From NCBI GenBank assembly GCA_007449985.2, contig VIIQ02000581.1, positions 930,001-994,000 of the forward strand: a stretch of DNA of 64,000 nucleotides, in the 5' to 3' direction. Source of the DNA: Desmodesmus armatus. Lineage: Eukaryota; Chlorophyta; Chlorophyceae; Sphaeropleales; Scenedesmaceae. This document shows, one piece after another, positions 1 to 12,252 of this stretch. The stretch's first letter is position 1. Each line of letters starts with the position of its first letter. Below the pieces are notes generated by a model that was not told the origin of the DNA, did no database searches, and saw only the letters and a list, made by a program, of their open reading frames with translations. The translations under genes and the position numbers were made by a program.

Positions 1-6
1 TCGCGA

Positions 7-222
7 GTGTTCACTGTCACTATTCCGACACCTTGTTCAGTGGCGACCAATCACTCGGCCAACATTCATTCACGAGCAAGCCACTGAGTCAGCCTGAGTG
101 TCAGGCAGGAACGACCAATTGTGCACTGTCACTGTTCCGACAACTTGTTCAGTGGTGATCATTTCCTTGAGCCAAAATACATTTCTGAGCAACTCAGCCC
201 AAGGGTCAGGCAGCAACAACCT
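7..222. repeat. Diverged direct repeat, two copies of about 114 bp
   Basis: The segment starting near base 8 and the segment starting near base 121 share long stretches (a run with CACTGTCACT, then CCGACA, TTGTTCAGTGG and later GTCAGGCAG). The copies are diverged and lie downstream of exon 2 of the secreted-protein gene, inside its presumed next intron. No function is apparent. Confidence 0.6.
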
Positions 223-240
223 GCCGTACCTGGTACGTAC

Positions 241-1096
241 CTGATACACTGCACGGCCAGACGTCTCAACGTCCAGGGTGACTGTCACATTGACAGGAGG
301 GGTGCCGTCTGCAGTACAAAGCAGTGGCATCGGAGACAACAGGCTGAGGATCAGAGGCTTGAGACGGCATGACTTGAACCCAGAGAGGTCAGCTGAGCAT
401 GCATGCAGGCTTTGCCAATGAAGCAAACACATGATCGGTCAGCGCTGACGGTCGGTTAATGCTGTAGGGCTAAGCTGACATGCTGTGCTGGCTGTTTGCT
501 GTCTGGACAGCCCGGCTGTGTCGGACACAGAGAGGATTGTGCTACTTGTGCCCAGCAACTGGGCAGCCGCTAGAGGTGACACGACAAGGTGAACTAGGCA
601 GTAATGTGTCAAGTACAAACAGTCTCATATGGACATATCATGCACAGGTTGCAGGCCCTGCAAGTTGCATCGGATGTTCGACAGCTCACATGCACAGACT
701 GCGCAGGGAGTTGCAGCGGCTATGCAGCGCTACGCGGCATAGCGGCAGCCGCAGCAGCGGGCAGCAGACGAGGTTTAGCGGTAGGCTTGGACAGCAGCGC
801 GCTGCGCCTGGGCACCTACCTGCAATACGTCCAAACCCAAACTCGATTGCTCCATCTGTGATAGGGACTGTAGTGGAGTTGAGGGCATTGTTGAGCCACT
901 CTGGGTCGAAGAAGCTGTTGGGTGCTGCAGCCTGATTGGTGTCCCAGTAGTTGGTGGGAGACAGTTGCTGGTTACGCACCACCTTAATCGCCCCAGTGAC
1001 GGAAACATCATTGAAATTGCTGCCAAGTCCAACAGCTACAGCTGAAGACAGCAAAGTCACCGCCAGCGTACACAGCAACAACTGCGTGTATGCCAT
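241..1096 (-). CDS. Secreted or extracytoplasmic protein, 5' part (two exons seen; gene runs off the window)
   Basis: Two exons fit on the minus strand: 1096-820 and 308-241. The first opens with ATG and a classic signal peptide (MAYTQLLLCTLAVTLL..AVAVG), then an Asn-rich segment with motifs SNFNDVSVTG and NNALNSTTVPITDG and several N-x-S/T sites. Exon 1 ends in phase 1 with a GTAGGT donor. Exon 2 follows a CTGCAG acceptor, and the split codon gives Asp, so the joined protein reads ..GFGRIA-D-GTPPVNVTV... Exon 2 ends in phase 0 at CAG before GTACGT. The remaining 3' exons lie beyond position 1. The visible 115 residues suggest an extracellular or cell-wall glycoprotein, but I do not recognise the family and assign no activity. 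The phase match and two good splice sites support a real gene. Confidence 0.55.
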
Positions 1097-1412
1097 GGCG
1101 CAACAACTGTGCCTTTCCTACAAGTGAAGTCTCGAGAAAGCTTTGAATTTTCAGATCTGCTGGTCGCAGCCCATTCGATTGGTTGTTCTGGCTGCGCCGT
1201 GCTTTGATGTTGGGGCGCAAACGCACGTCGGCTCGTCCAAGACGATGCGTACCGTTCACAGCGCCGTAGCTTTTGAAGTTGTGCAAACTGTTCTTTGGCA
1301 TTCAAAAAGTTCTTCTTTGTGTCGGTGTGTAAGAGCTACGTCGATGATAGTGGTAAACCAGCACAGCAACACGCGTCAGGAGGTGCAAGCTTGCACAAGC
1401 TTGCATGAGCTT

Positions 1413-1444
1413 GTCACACTCATGCCTTAAGGCATGAGTGTGAC
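1413..1444. repeat. Perfect 32-bp palindrome
   Basis: The left half reads GTCACACTCATGCCTT and the right half is its exact reverse complement, with no spacer. It lies about 320 bp upstream of the secreted-protein start codon. Immediately to the left are three AAGCTTGCA-type direct repeats (1387-1410). Confidence 0.95.
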
Positions 1445-1905
1445 GACAGAATGTTTGGTGAAGAGTGCTGGTGAATGCAACAGAATGACACCCGTCCTTG
1501 ACGCCACATTGATTCTTCCTCCACATCCTAGATCAGCTATCTGGTACAGCCCTGCTGTGGGCAACAGCCCGCAACACAGCGCGCAACACAGCAGGACATC
1601 AGCTTTGAACGGGTTACACATGAAAACGTACAAACCGCGCAATTGAACGGCAGTCCCAGCTGCTGCTCGTCAAGTCAGCTGCCAATTTGATTGCTGCCGA
1701 CGCTGCTGCTGTTCCCGACAGAGTCCATGCAACACTTGAAGCACTGCCAGCTGCAACAAACCACTGGCAGCGCATACAGCAGCTCGCATCTTCGAGGCTC
1801 GCAGTGACAGCATCTGCATCACAGCTTGCAGCACAACGCAGACAAAGGCAGCACAGCGCAGACAGACTGAGATATCGATGCAGGCACCCGTTGATGCATT
1901 CACAT

Positions 1906-2331
1906 CAATGCATAACAGAGGTCTTAGTGATGGTCAGCAGTGCGGCCGACACAGGCGCCTTGAGCCTGAAAGCTCGGGCCAAGTGGGCTGAGCAACACCC
2001 AGGGAGCCACCCCACCCAGCCAGCACCAGATAGCCTGCATGCTCCGCTAGCAACACCCAGGAAGCAGCGGGCACACGCATTGCAACCTGCCGACACATCA
2101 CTAATGCAAGCCAGTTCAACAGCGCCGACAAACAGCACGCGCATGGATGCAACACAGAGGTCTCAGTGGTGGTCAGCAATGCGGCCGACACAGGCGCCTT
2201 GAGGTCAAGTGGGCTGATCATCACCCGGGACGCCACCCCACCCAACCAGCACCAGATAGCCTGCATGCCCCGCTATCAACACCCAGGAAGCAGCGGGCAC
2301 ACGCATTGCAGCCTGCCAACACGACACCATG
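1906..2331 (+). repeat. Tandem repeat, unit about 240 bp, nearly two copies
   Basis: The block beginning near 1912 (CAGAGGTCTTAGTGATGGTC) recurs from about 2152 with TCTCAGTGGTGGTCAGCA. Both contain GCGGCCGACACAGGCGCC and AGCACCAGATAGCCTGCATG. The second copy lacks a short internal segment, so its open frame differs. This looks like a non-coding tandem duplication. Confidence 0.8.
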
Positions 2332-3118
2332 AGACACATCCCTGCACCATGCGCGCCTCTATGCTGTGTACCGCTGCCGATGAACGGGCACACAAATGGC
2401 ATGCCAGGCGTATTCATGAATGCACGCCACAAACTGCAGTGCTGTTGCTGCAGACGGCACCCAGTGAGAGACACCTACTTGAGCAGACGGCTGCACGCAC
2501 GTTCAGGTTGGCTCCGAGAAGGTAAGTCTGATAGCATGCTGCGCTCCAGCTTATGAAGCATGCAGCTGGAGTAATCACTGCTGTGTGCTGCTGCCACGGT
2601 TTGCACCTGCAGCAGGATGCAGCAACCAGCACAAAAACAAGCAGTGGTGTGAATTGCAGGAAGTGACACTTGTGTGCGAGATGTCCAAATCATTTGCCAC
2701 TGTGATTTGCTAATGCAGCAGGGGGGGGGGGCACTTCAGTTAACTTTGGACACTATGCTGGACTTTGACTTGGTACTTTCACAGATGGTTAATAACATCC
2801 TTAACAACATATACAAAGAAATTTTCGGCCATCTGAGCAGCTTGAAAAAGGGGGGTGGGTGGGTGGGTCAAGCTGGGTTTCAGTAACTTCCTGGCATGCT
2901 GCAAACTTCTTGTAGGAGCATCGGATGCAGCTGGAAATTAGCCCGTTCGAAAGCTATCGACAAACTGAGTTGATTCAAGCATGTTCTGAGCATCTCCAAT
3001 TATGATTTACCCCTGAGGCTGCCCATGCCAGTACTATAGCCGTGGCACGGTGCCGATGCCAGTACCCAGACATGCGCCGCAAGAGTGCACAGACCAGCAC
3101 CAAGTCAGCCCTCAGCAC

Positions 3119-3312
3119 CAACGTTCCCTATGAATGCCCCCTGTAAGACAGTGCCCGGAACCGGGGAGGTAGCGTGATTTCCTGTGGAGACACTGGGAAC
3201 ACACAAGATGGTAACACAATGTAGCTAGCACTGGGGTCCCCCACCGCCACCCCAGGCAACAAAAGCCTAACAAAGCAACGTTCCCTATGAATGCCCCCTG
3301 TGTGACAGTGAC
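3119..3312 (+). repeat. Direct repeat of about 35 bp separated by about 160 bp
   Basis: CAACGTTCCCTATGAATGCC followed by CCCTGT occurs at about 3119 and again at about 3279. In both cases it is followed by a GACAGTG-containing sequence. No coding function is evident. Confidence 0.75.
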
Positions 3313-3686
3313 CCACCAGCTGTGGTTTAGAAGTACCACATGCTGTCTCACTGGCAGCAGATGCACCTAGACCACCAGCTGAGAGCAGAGGAGCAGCAAG
3401 ACTGGTGTGTCACTGCTGCAGAGTTTGAGCAGGTTGTGAGCACACATGTACTGAACAGGCCTGCTGATTGATGTACCAACTGTGCTGTTTCATGTGTGTT
3501 TCTAGGGCTGTACAGCAGTGCTTTGATCACCGCTGACCGTCGATGCGGTGCCGCACAGGTCTCTAGACTGATAGACCACAGCAACACTCTTGTGGCCATC
3601 TGAGTACCTCAGGAAAAATGTAAATATATACCATAACACTTTGGACCTTGCATAGGCCAGCTACAAGACGTTCAGAGGGCATTTAG

Positions 3687-3721
3687 GGGTGGGTGGGGGG
3701 TGGGTGGGTGGGTGGGGGGTC
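3687..3721 (+). repeat. G-rich GGTGGG low-complexity tract
   Basis: A run of GGGTGGG-type units, capable in principle of forming a G-quadruplex. A C-run follows about 50 bp downstream (3766-3775). It lies in non-coding DNA. Confidence 0.7.
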
Positions 3722-6495
3722 CCACTTTCAACTTCTTAGCATAGTGTCCGAAAACAACCTTAGCGCCCCCCCCCCCTGAATGCAGCAAAGATTGTTACTC
3801 GCTAACATAACACACACACTCCTCACAGTACAGTGACATGTGCGATTGGCCCAACCCCAGAGAGTGGGTTGGCCCAGCTCCAGAGACAGTCACAGCTGGG
3901 GTTGCGCCCACCCCCAGAATGCAGAAAGATATGACGGCTGCTGCTGGGTCTGCATGCCTTGTGCCTGGTGGCAAATGACATGGGCACCCCTCTTACATTG
4001 CTTACCTTCTCAAGCAGGCACGATAGACCTTGCGCAGGTACCTAGTGGTACCCTCTCTCCAGGTGGCAGTCCAACCCTTGCAAATGACCCCTGCAGAAAT
4101 ACAACCCAAAGCATAAGGGAAGAAAACATACCTACCTGCGTGCCACTGCTGCAGCAACAAGAGCCAGCTGCAAACTGCAGTCATTGCTGCAGCAGGCTGC
4201 TGCTGCTTCTGCCCAGCTGCTGTCCCGAGCTGGCCTGCTGCTTCAGAAGCACGACAAGGCTCTGCCCATCCAAGGAAGGAACGAAATTAGCCGTCGCGTC
4301 CTTTTCAGGTGGTTGCATTGCCAGGGCCCCAGAGCCGTAAGCTATTCACGCTGCATTGCAGTGCAAGCAGCGCGTGGGGCCCCAGCAGGGGGCTTCATAG
4401 GGAAGGATTCACACTGGTGAACGCGTCCCTCAGCCATTGCAGAACAGACCCTTGTCGCCGAGCTGGATTTACACGAAGAGCACGAGTGAAGAAGAGCTGG
4501 TTGGGCCAGGGCACACATTTGCATGCGCGGACCCTCAGCTCACTGACACTTGACGATACCTCATAAACTGCGCAGTTTGGTTCGCAAACACTTCTGTCTG
4601 CTCATGCTGCAGAGGAACAGGGTTGGGGTTTTTGGCGCGGCCCAGTCCATTTGCCATACATATTGTGTTTGCTGGTCAGACAGACCCAGTTTCAGCCATT
4701 GTAGCACCCTGGGAAGCAATGTACATTACAGATCGGCAAGCAGGCACCCCATCTAGCAGTCGCGATTGAGGCTGAAACTCCCACTCGCAGTACCTAAGCT
4801 CGGCCAGCTCCCACTCTGTAAGGTGAGTAATAAAGTCAGCATTTGTACGCATACGAGTCTTACAAGGCCAGAGCACTCGACCTAGTCCCGCTACAACCTT
4901 GGACACCTCCGCGTCTGACACCTGCCTGCTGTCGCTCCGTTACACACTTTCCAATCCCTTTATTTGCAGGTTCAAAACTACTAGACTACTCGATACAAGC
5001 CTGCATGCCAGCAGGTGAGTTATAGCCCCACAGCATTCACAGCAGCAGAAGTGCAGCACTGCAGCCACAGCAGCACCACCATAGACAGTAGCACCAGTGC
5101 AGCTAGAGCAGCAGCAGCATTTCGGGTCTCAAACGAGTCGCCACAGTGTCCTACTTACGGGTAGGCTGTTCATCGACTGTTAGCCAAGCACACACGCAGG
5201 GGCTGAGACGCATATGCGCCTCCCCGTACACATTGTGTACTACACACACCCTCACTGTAGTTAAGTTAGTCAGTGAGAGGTGCTGTGGGCGTGTTGCTGC
5301 TTGGCTCGTTTGGTTTGAGTCTCCCTACCTTGCACATCGTATCGAGTCGACTGTGGCGGCAGCAGCAACAGCAGCAGTGCATCCGAGCCAGATACCTACC
5401 AGCAGGACATTGTCGCACTGTTGTTCAACTGGGTATAGCCAAGCACACACGCAGGGGCTGAGCTGCAATAGGCGGCCTCCCCGTACACAATGTGTACTAC
5501 ACACACCCTCACTGTAGTTAAGTTAGTCAGTGAGAGGTGCTGTGGGGGTGTTACTGCTTGGCTCGTTTGGTTTGGGTCTCCCTACTCTGCACATCGTATC
5601 GAGTCGACTGTGGCGGCAGCAGCAACAGCAGCAGTGCAACCGAGCCAGATACCTACCAGCAGGACATTGTCGCACTGTTGTTCAACTGGGTATAGCCAAG
5701 CACACACGCAGGGGCTGAGCTGCAATAGGCGGCCTCCCCGTACACAATGTGTACTACACACACCCCTCACTGTAGTTAAGTCAGTCCAGTGAGAGGTGCT
5801 GTGGTGGTGTTACTGCTTGGCTCGTTTGTTTGGCTCCCCTACCTTGCACATCGTATCGAGTCAATTGTGGCGGCAACAGCAGCAATGGCAGAGGCCAGAT
5901 AGTCACTAGCAGGCAATGCCGCACAGGGATCCAAATGTCTATTAGCTAGGCAGGCATGCACGGGGTCTGCGCCTGGGTCCACCGGTGCTCCCCACACACA
6001 CACCCCACTGGTAAATTACTCCGGTGGGCAATGTGCTGCTGGGCGTGTTTCTGCTGGGCTCGTTTGTTTCGCTTCCTTACCTTGCTCATCGTTTCGAGTC
6101 GACTGCGGCGGCAGCAGCAGCACTTGCAGATGTATAGACGGCCAGCAGCAGCGACTGCCTTGCTCAAGCCCTTTTGTGAGGCTACGCAGTGTCCTACTCA
6201 CGGTAGGTGCTGTGTCTCTGTCTGTTGAAGCACGCGTTGGGGACACACCGCCAATCGTGGCACCGTCTCCCCTCTACACACACCCCACCGGGCTCAGGGT
6301 GGTTTCCTGAGTGTTTCTGCGGTGGATACGGTGCTGTCGGGCGTGCTTCTGCTTGCTTTCTTCGCTTCTCACATCAACCAAGCCTAGGCAGCAAAGGTCA
6401 GCCAATGGTGCAGTAGGGTTGCATGCCTTGGATGCTTTCCTTGCACTGACTCCTACCTGCTGTGCCCCCCCCCTGCACATCCCCTTTGTTTGCAG

Positions 6496-6579
6496 GTTAC
6501 ACTCTTCAAACACCTTAATACAAGGCGGCAAGGCAGCGTTACACTCTTCAAACACCCTAATACAAGGCGGCAAGGCAGC
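6496..6579 (+). repeat. Two adjacent 42-bp direct repeats
   Basis: The 42-bp unit starting GTTACACTCTTCAAACACC and ending GGCAAGGCAGC is present twice without spacer (6496-6537 and 6538-6579), with a single T/C difference. Confidence 0.9.
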
Positions 6580-6945
6580 ATGTAAGTTGTATTTGACGCA
6601 GCAGTACAACTGTACATGTACAGCAGCTATACAGCAGTAAAGCCCGACCCCACGATGAACACCCCAGCCCCCAGAAAATACAGTCCGATCCGAACCTTCT
6701 TCAGCGCCTCTTGTGAGGCATCTCAGTGCCTGCTAACGGCCAGGCACTGTGTGTAAACGTCTGTTGCCAGCATTTGCACGCGCGGCTCTGCTCGGGAGAG
6801 TGGAGCCTACAGGGACCAACGGGCTGCTCTTGAGGGAGCGTGACCCCCCCTGACACACACCCCTATCAGGCTAGGGCTCACCCCCTAGTTTTGGTGGCCA
6901 GGTGCTGCTGGGCGTGCATCTGTGCGGCTCAAGAAATCTCTCACA

Positions 6946-7330
6946 TTGAATCAGCCTCACTCGGCAGCAGCAGTGGTAGTGGCAGTGGCAGCAGCTGTAA
7001 CAGCTGGTGAACAAGAAGCAAAGAGTGTGCAAAAATAGAGTAGCCTACCTACAATCACCACTACTGTGCATGCAGGCAGCACATGCAATTTCTATAAGTA
7101 TGTGTGGCTGTTTGGAACCCGCAGCATCAAACCAGCCTCACTAAGGCAGCAGCAGTGGTAGCAGCAGCAGCGTGGGCAACAGCAAGTGGTGAAATTATAT
7201 GTGCCACACACCGCAATGATTGTCCCCATTTTAGGATAGAGGAAGAGGGGGAGAGGGAAAAATTGCGACAAAGACACACATAGCTACACACATAGCTCCT
7301 TTGCATGCAGACAGCACATGCGTGCGATTT
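6946..7330 (+). repeat. Tandem duplication, about 185-bp unit
   Basis: ATCA.CAGCCTCACT followed by a GGCAGCAGCAGTGGTAG run occurs at about 6949 and about 7127. CATGCAGGCAGCACATGC (7069) is mirrored by CATGCAGACAGCACATGC (7304). These mark two diverged copies in direct orientation. Confidence 0.7.
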
Positions 7331-7384
7331 TGTTGAAAGTTGAATTTTACTTGATGAAGTTGACATTTTCCATTTTCCATACAT

Positions 7385-7545
7385 GCATGAAGTCTTTAAC
7401 TTTTTTGTTATTCTCTTTTCCTCTTTGTCCCCTCCTTTTTTCTGGTTTTTGTTTTTAACTTCCTCTTTTTCTAGATTTTTCTTTTTCTTCCCTTTGCTCT
7501 TTTTGTTCCTTTCCTCCTTATCTGTTTTTCATTTATAGCCTATAT
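7385..7545 (+). other. Pyrimidine-rich, T-dominated tract
   Basis: About 160 bp consist almost entirely of T and C on the plus strand (TTTTTCTGG, CTCTTTTTCTAG, CCTCCTTTTTT and similar), far richer in T than the surrounding DNA. It ends with a short TATAGCCTATATAG segment. Its role is unknown. Confidence 0.7.
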
Positions 7546-9462
7546 AGGACGGTCCTTCTGTGGAGACACCCCCGCAGTAAGTACGCAGCAGGTGAGTTCC
7601 AGCTTCAAAAGCAGCACTACAGCCAGCGGTACATTACAGCCAGAGCAGAAACAGCACCCGCTTTGCTTAGCCCTAACCCCGCCTACTGTGAGGCACAACA
7701 CTCTCGACCCACGGGCCAGCACTGTGCAGTCTGTTGAGGCACCAAAAGTTACAACCATGTGGGGGCCGGGGCAGGTGTATCCAGCCCGCTCCACTACACA
7801 CACCCTCACTGGGCTCAGGGCCATGTTCCTGAGTGTTTTCTGGTGGCCAAGGGTGCTGCTGGGGTTGCTCTTTGGTCCTCTGACCTCAAACATCGAGTCA
7901 ACCCGCCTCCTGTGAGGCCCCACAATGTCAACCTGCGGGTGAGCACTGTGCCACAGTCCACTGCCCACAGGGCCGGCACTGTGCTTCTGTTGTTGCACGC
8001 GGGGACGCTGTCCTAGTGGCAGTTGTACTTCAAGGCTGGGGGTGGTTAATATTGCACCTCCACTTACACACACCACCATCAGACCTGGGGTTCAGACCCC
8101 TGGGCCTGGTGGACAGGTGCTGCTGGGCGTGCCTCTGTTTTGGCTCTCTGTTGTTTGAAATCTTCAAGTCCTGTCAAGCTGTGGCAGCAGCATCGGCAGC
8201 ATAGTCCAGCTAATGGTGAGTCAGTTAAACAGGAAAAACAGTCATGGCGGCAGTAATGCCAGGCTGGGGCACACACATGAGACTTTGGCTCCGCGAGGGC
8301 ATTGTCTCCGGAGGACCCCAGGCTCAGCCTGGGGGTCATATGCCTCACACACACCCCTACTGAGCTTGGGGTACACCCCGGGTTTTGTGGACAGGTGCTG
8401 TTGGGTGTCCCTGTTTGGCTCTATTGCTGCTTGCTACACCAGCACTTCAGGATGCAGCAAAGATGGCTACAGTACTGAAAGGAGCCAAGGCTTTTCTTGT
8501 AGCAGATTGTGACACAATGCAGCAGATGGGATTCGTCAGCAGGCCAGCATTGCTTTGGAGTGGCTGGTGCCGCTGCAGCACAGACCAGCAACTGCTGGCT
8601 GTGCTGTAGGGGGTTCAATTCCCCTGCATTCCGGGTTGTCACACCACGTGCATGACACATAACTAAGAATTCATGATTTGAAAGCCCGCCTGCTGCACAT
8701 ACATACTACGCAGCTGCTTTGCAGGTGCTGGAAACCACTTCAACAACACACCACAGCAGTGATCACTAATCCCCTCCTTGCTGCGCGCAACCCATGTGAT
8801 TGCCCATGCATTCTGTATGTTTACACATGATGTCACGTGTATAAACACAAGTCACATGCATGAACACAGCCGATGCCCAGCAGCGTAACCTGCCAGCACA
8901 GCACACACAACCTCCACTGCTCAGCAGCAGCGCTTGCGACTCACCCAACCCAACCACCGCTCAAGTACACTAACCCAAACAATGCCCCGGGTGGGCCACC
9001 CTGACAGCGCTGCCATTGTTACTGCATTGCAATACCACCCCTTGAGATGCCAGACTCAGCACACAAGCACAGCACCTGCGCTCCTACCCTACGCACAAGA
9101 ACTCAGCAGCTTGCCTGCTGAGCACGCCGGCATGCACCACAACCACCTGCAAGTAAATACCGCCATGGCCAGCACATGCAAAACCCCTAACTAAAGTGAC
9201 ACCGGGTCCTTATGGTGCGTTCCACACACTGCTGTCTGCAGCATTGTCATATCGACCAACAACAGCACCTACAGACATGTGCACTCAGCACATGGACTAG
9301 ACCACCAGCGTGGATATATGTCACCACCATATATGTCACCACCATTGTGGATATATGTCAGTACAAGAGACTACTTCAACAATGGGCCAAACACACGTTC
9401 CAAACACAGCAGCCTGCAGCACGTCCGTCTGCGTCAACCTCAGGGCCTACCGTCTCAACCCC

Positions 9463-12219
9463 TCAGTACATGAACTCCTTGAAAAGCGGGTCCACACTGT
9501 TGTTCCAGCTGGTGCTGTACAGCTCCAGCAGGTGGCTGGCAGGGCACAGCCCGCTCTCAACAATCACATGCAGCTGCTTGAGGAAGTGGCCCTCGTCATA
9601 CCCACGCCGGTCAAGGCCGCCCTGGGCGATGGAGACGACCTGCATGTTGTGTGCAAGGCGGGGGCAGACGGGGTTGGACGAATGGAAAGCAGTACACCGA
9701 CGGGGCAGGAGACTGCACCCGGGCATCAAGCAGGCAGCAGGCGTAAAGGCTGGACACTGTTGTCAAGCTGGCAGCTTGCCAAGAAAGTAGGGTAGTGAAT
9801 AGACAGAGCAAGGCTGCAATCACATCACTGGCAAGTCCTGATGCTTACCTTGAGTGCAATGTCCCGGACAGTGCCTCCCTTGAAGGGTGTGTTGAAGCCA
9901 GTCTTGGGCACCTCTGCAAGCAACAACATCAGCACGCCAAATCAACAGTCAGCCTCGTGTTGAAAACTCACACACAAGCCCACAACTGGCATGCAGCTCA
10001 ACGAGCGTTGCGCACTGCTGTCGCCCTTAGGGGGAGCATGCGTGTATGGCTGGGCTGGCCACAAGCTGCCCTTCCTGCAGTTGGCGTCTTGACAACTGGC
10101 ACAGTAAAGCCCCAAAGCCCTAAGCTGCCTGTATTTGTCAGGCCGACACAGTGCAACCGGCAGACATGACACCCAAGAGCTAGCTGTAGGTTTGAAATTT
10201 CAGGGAAGCCTACGCAACACCACCTGAGCCACGTGACACTAAAACAGGCATACAAAAAAGACAAGAAAGTGACCCACCTTCACGCAGGTAGTCCCTATCC
10301 TCCTGCGTCCAGCTGCTGATGAGCTCCAGTGCCTCACGCTGCGCCTGGGGCTCGTAGATCAGCCCCACCCACAGCGCAGGCAGCGCACAGATCATGCGCC
10401 AGGGCCCCCCATCTGCACCACGCATCTCCAGGAAGCGTTTCAACCGCACCTGCAGCAGCAAGAAAGGGCATACTATGAGCCGCTAGCAGCAGCAAGCAGA
10501 GTATCCTTCAGGCTAAAAGCATCCTGTGTGCTGATACAGCGGGATGCTGTGGCTGTGTGTTGAATGTATGATGTGCACAGTGAGCGAGACAGACACAACA
10601 CACCACCCAAGTGTCTTACACATGCGCAAGCTGCAATTGTTATGGCAGCCTGGCTGAGCCTTCTGGCATGAGTCCACCACCAACCTTAGACCTGGCTTGA
10701 GGCCCAAACATACCTCAGGGAATATCGTTGTAAGGTGGTTCTCCCAGTCACCCATGTTGGGCCGCTGCCCCGGCAGCGCTGGAAGCTTCCCCTGCAGCAG
10801 CAGCATGCAAGGCACACATCAACAGCTCAGCATTCCTCAGTACCCCTTTGCGGATGCGTCAAACTTAGCGCGACACGTCCTCGCAAGTATACCGGTCGCC
10901 CAAAAGCAAATTTACCTGTCGCCCCAAAGCAAAGAAGAAAGCTTGCAACGGCAGTGGTGCTGCCAAAGCAAGCGCAAGACCAGCATGCATAAGCGCGCCA
11001 GAAAAGCCTCCCCTCGCCACGCACCTCCATGAAATCCCGCCAACTTTGTCCGAGTGCGTTGATGTACTTGCCGTCCCGGTAAACGAAGTACATCGGCACG
11101 TCCATTGCGTAGTCGACATACTTCTCAAACGACATGTCCGGCTCAAATACAAACGGCAAGTTGCCCGTCCGCGCTGCGTCAACATCCGTCCAGACGTTAC
11201 CTGCAGGAAGCGACAGCACCAACAACACGATATCGATTTCAGCAGTGCTCTTATGGTGACCAGCATCACGGAGTACCCCACATCTGAAACTGAAATGATT
11301 GCATAACACTTGCAGCATTCAGTAGGACTCCATCAGAGACCTTGCAAGCCATCGCCTTGGCCCAAGGACTAGCCGAACTGTCACATCATTTAGGCCCCAT
11401 CCAGGCTGAGCCACATTCCCTGAACCATGCCTAGCAGACACCACATCCCTCCCGCCCCTAAAAGTAAGGACAGTACAGTACACCACAGTACGATACAGTA
11501 CAGTATAGTACAGTACAAGAAAGTGACAGTGCATTGATGTACAGTACTGCACCTTCAGCAGCACTCCTTCAGCTCCCTCACCTCTCGTGCTGAGCATCCC
11601 TGAGGGCTTGCCCTCCACAAAGGGGCTGTTGGCAAAGAGGGCCACTGCGATCGGCTGCAGCGCCAAACCTATCCGGAACTTCTCAATCATGTCCTGCTCA
11701 CTCTCAAAGTCAAGGTTCACCTGCACATGCAACACCGCACAACACGCAACATCGCATAACATAGCACAGCGTAGCACATGGAAGCACAGCAGCGTTTTAA
11801 AAGCAGTGGGTGGATGCACGGCGTCCGTATCCACTCACATACTGACCAGAACATACACTGCCCTTTGCCTGCCACAAAACGCTGGCTGCAAGTCTCCCTG
11901 TTGACTTTCCCCCCACCCACCTACTCACCTACCCTCCCTCCCACCCTCCCTTCCTCACACTCTCCCAACCTCCCTCCCTCCCTCCCTCCAGACGTCTGCC
12001 AACTCCAAGCACCCATCGCCCCATGGGATGATACCAAAAACATACAGCTTCTGCCTGCGCACCACTCCTTTCCACAGCACCCCCCCTCCCGTCCACCCAC
12101 CTGGATGGTGCATGTCCTGAACATCATGTCTAGCCCGCGCGTCCCCACAGTAGGCATGTACGCCTTCATCAGCCGGTAGCGGTCCTTGGGCATCACTGCA
12201 GTGGCAAAGGAGGCGCAGC

Positions 12220-12252
<33 letters not shown>

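Larger units (their letters stand above)
5160..8460 (+). repeat. Degenerate tandem repeat array, unit about 255 bp
   Basis: The first full units are at 5182-5436, 5437-5693 and 5694-5938 and are closely alike. Each contains AGCCAAGCACACACGCAGGG, a CACACACCCTCACTG motif, GGTGCTGTGGG and CATCGTATCGAGTC followed by a CAG-rich run. Progressively diverged units follow at about 5939-6200 and 6207-6420. Remnants at about 6850, 7790, 8060 and 8350 keep a CTACACACACCCC..GGG..CAGG core and the GTGCTGCTGGGCGTG motif. I see no conserved reading frame across units, so this looks like a local satellite-like array. Confidence 0.75.
1097..9462. other. Long intergenic region without convincing genes
   Basis: This 8.4-kb stretch separates the 5' end of the secreted-protein gene from the 3' end of GSH1. 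None of its open frames shows a recognisable domain, splice-linked continuation or conservation-like composition. It contains several tandem and dispersed repeats (listed separately), homopolymer G runs, and one pyrimidine-rich tract. A non-coding transcript cannot be excluded. Confidence 0.6.

Noticed and set aside
5160..6200. Possible CRISPR-like array or repeat protein
   Set aside because: Units are about 255 bp, not 25-40 bp, and no frame is kept across units. The host is clearly eukaryotic.
8540..8645. tRNA-like T-arm GGGGGTTCAATTCCCC near 8606
   Set aside because: The loop and B-box match, but no acceptor stem, D-arm or standard anticodon arm can be folded upstream; the CCAGCA hairpin there has a two-base loop.
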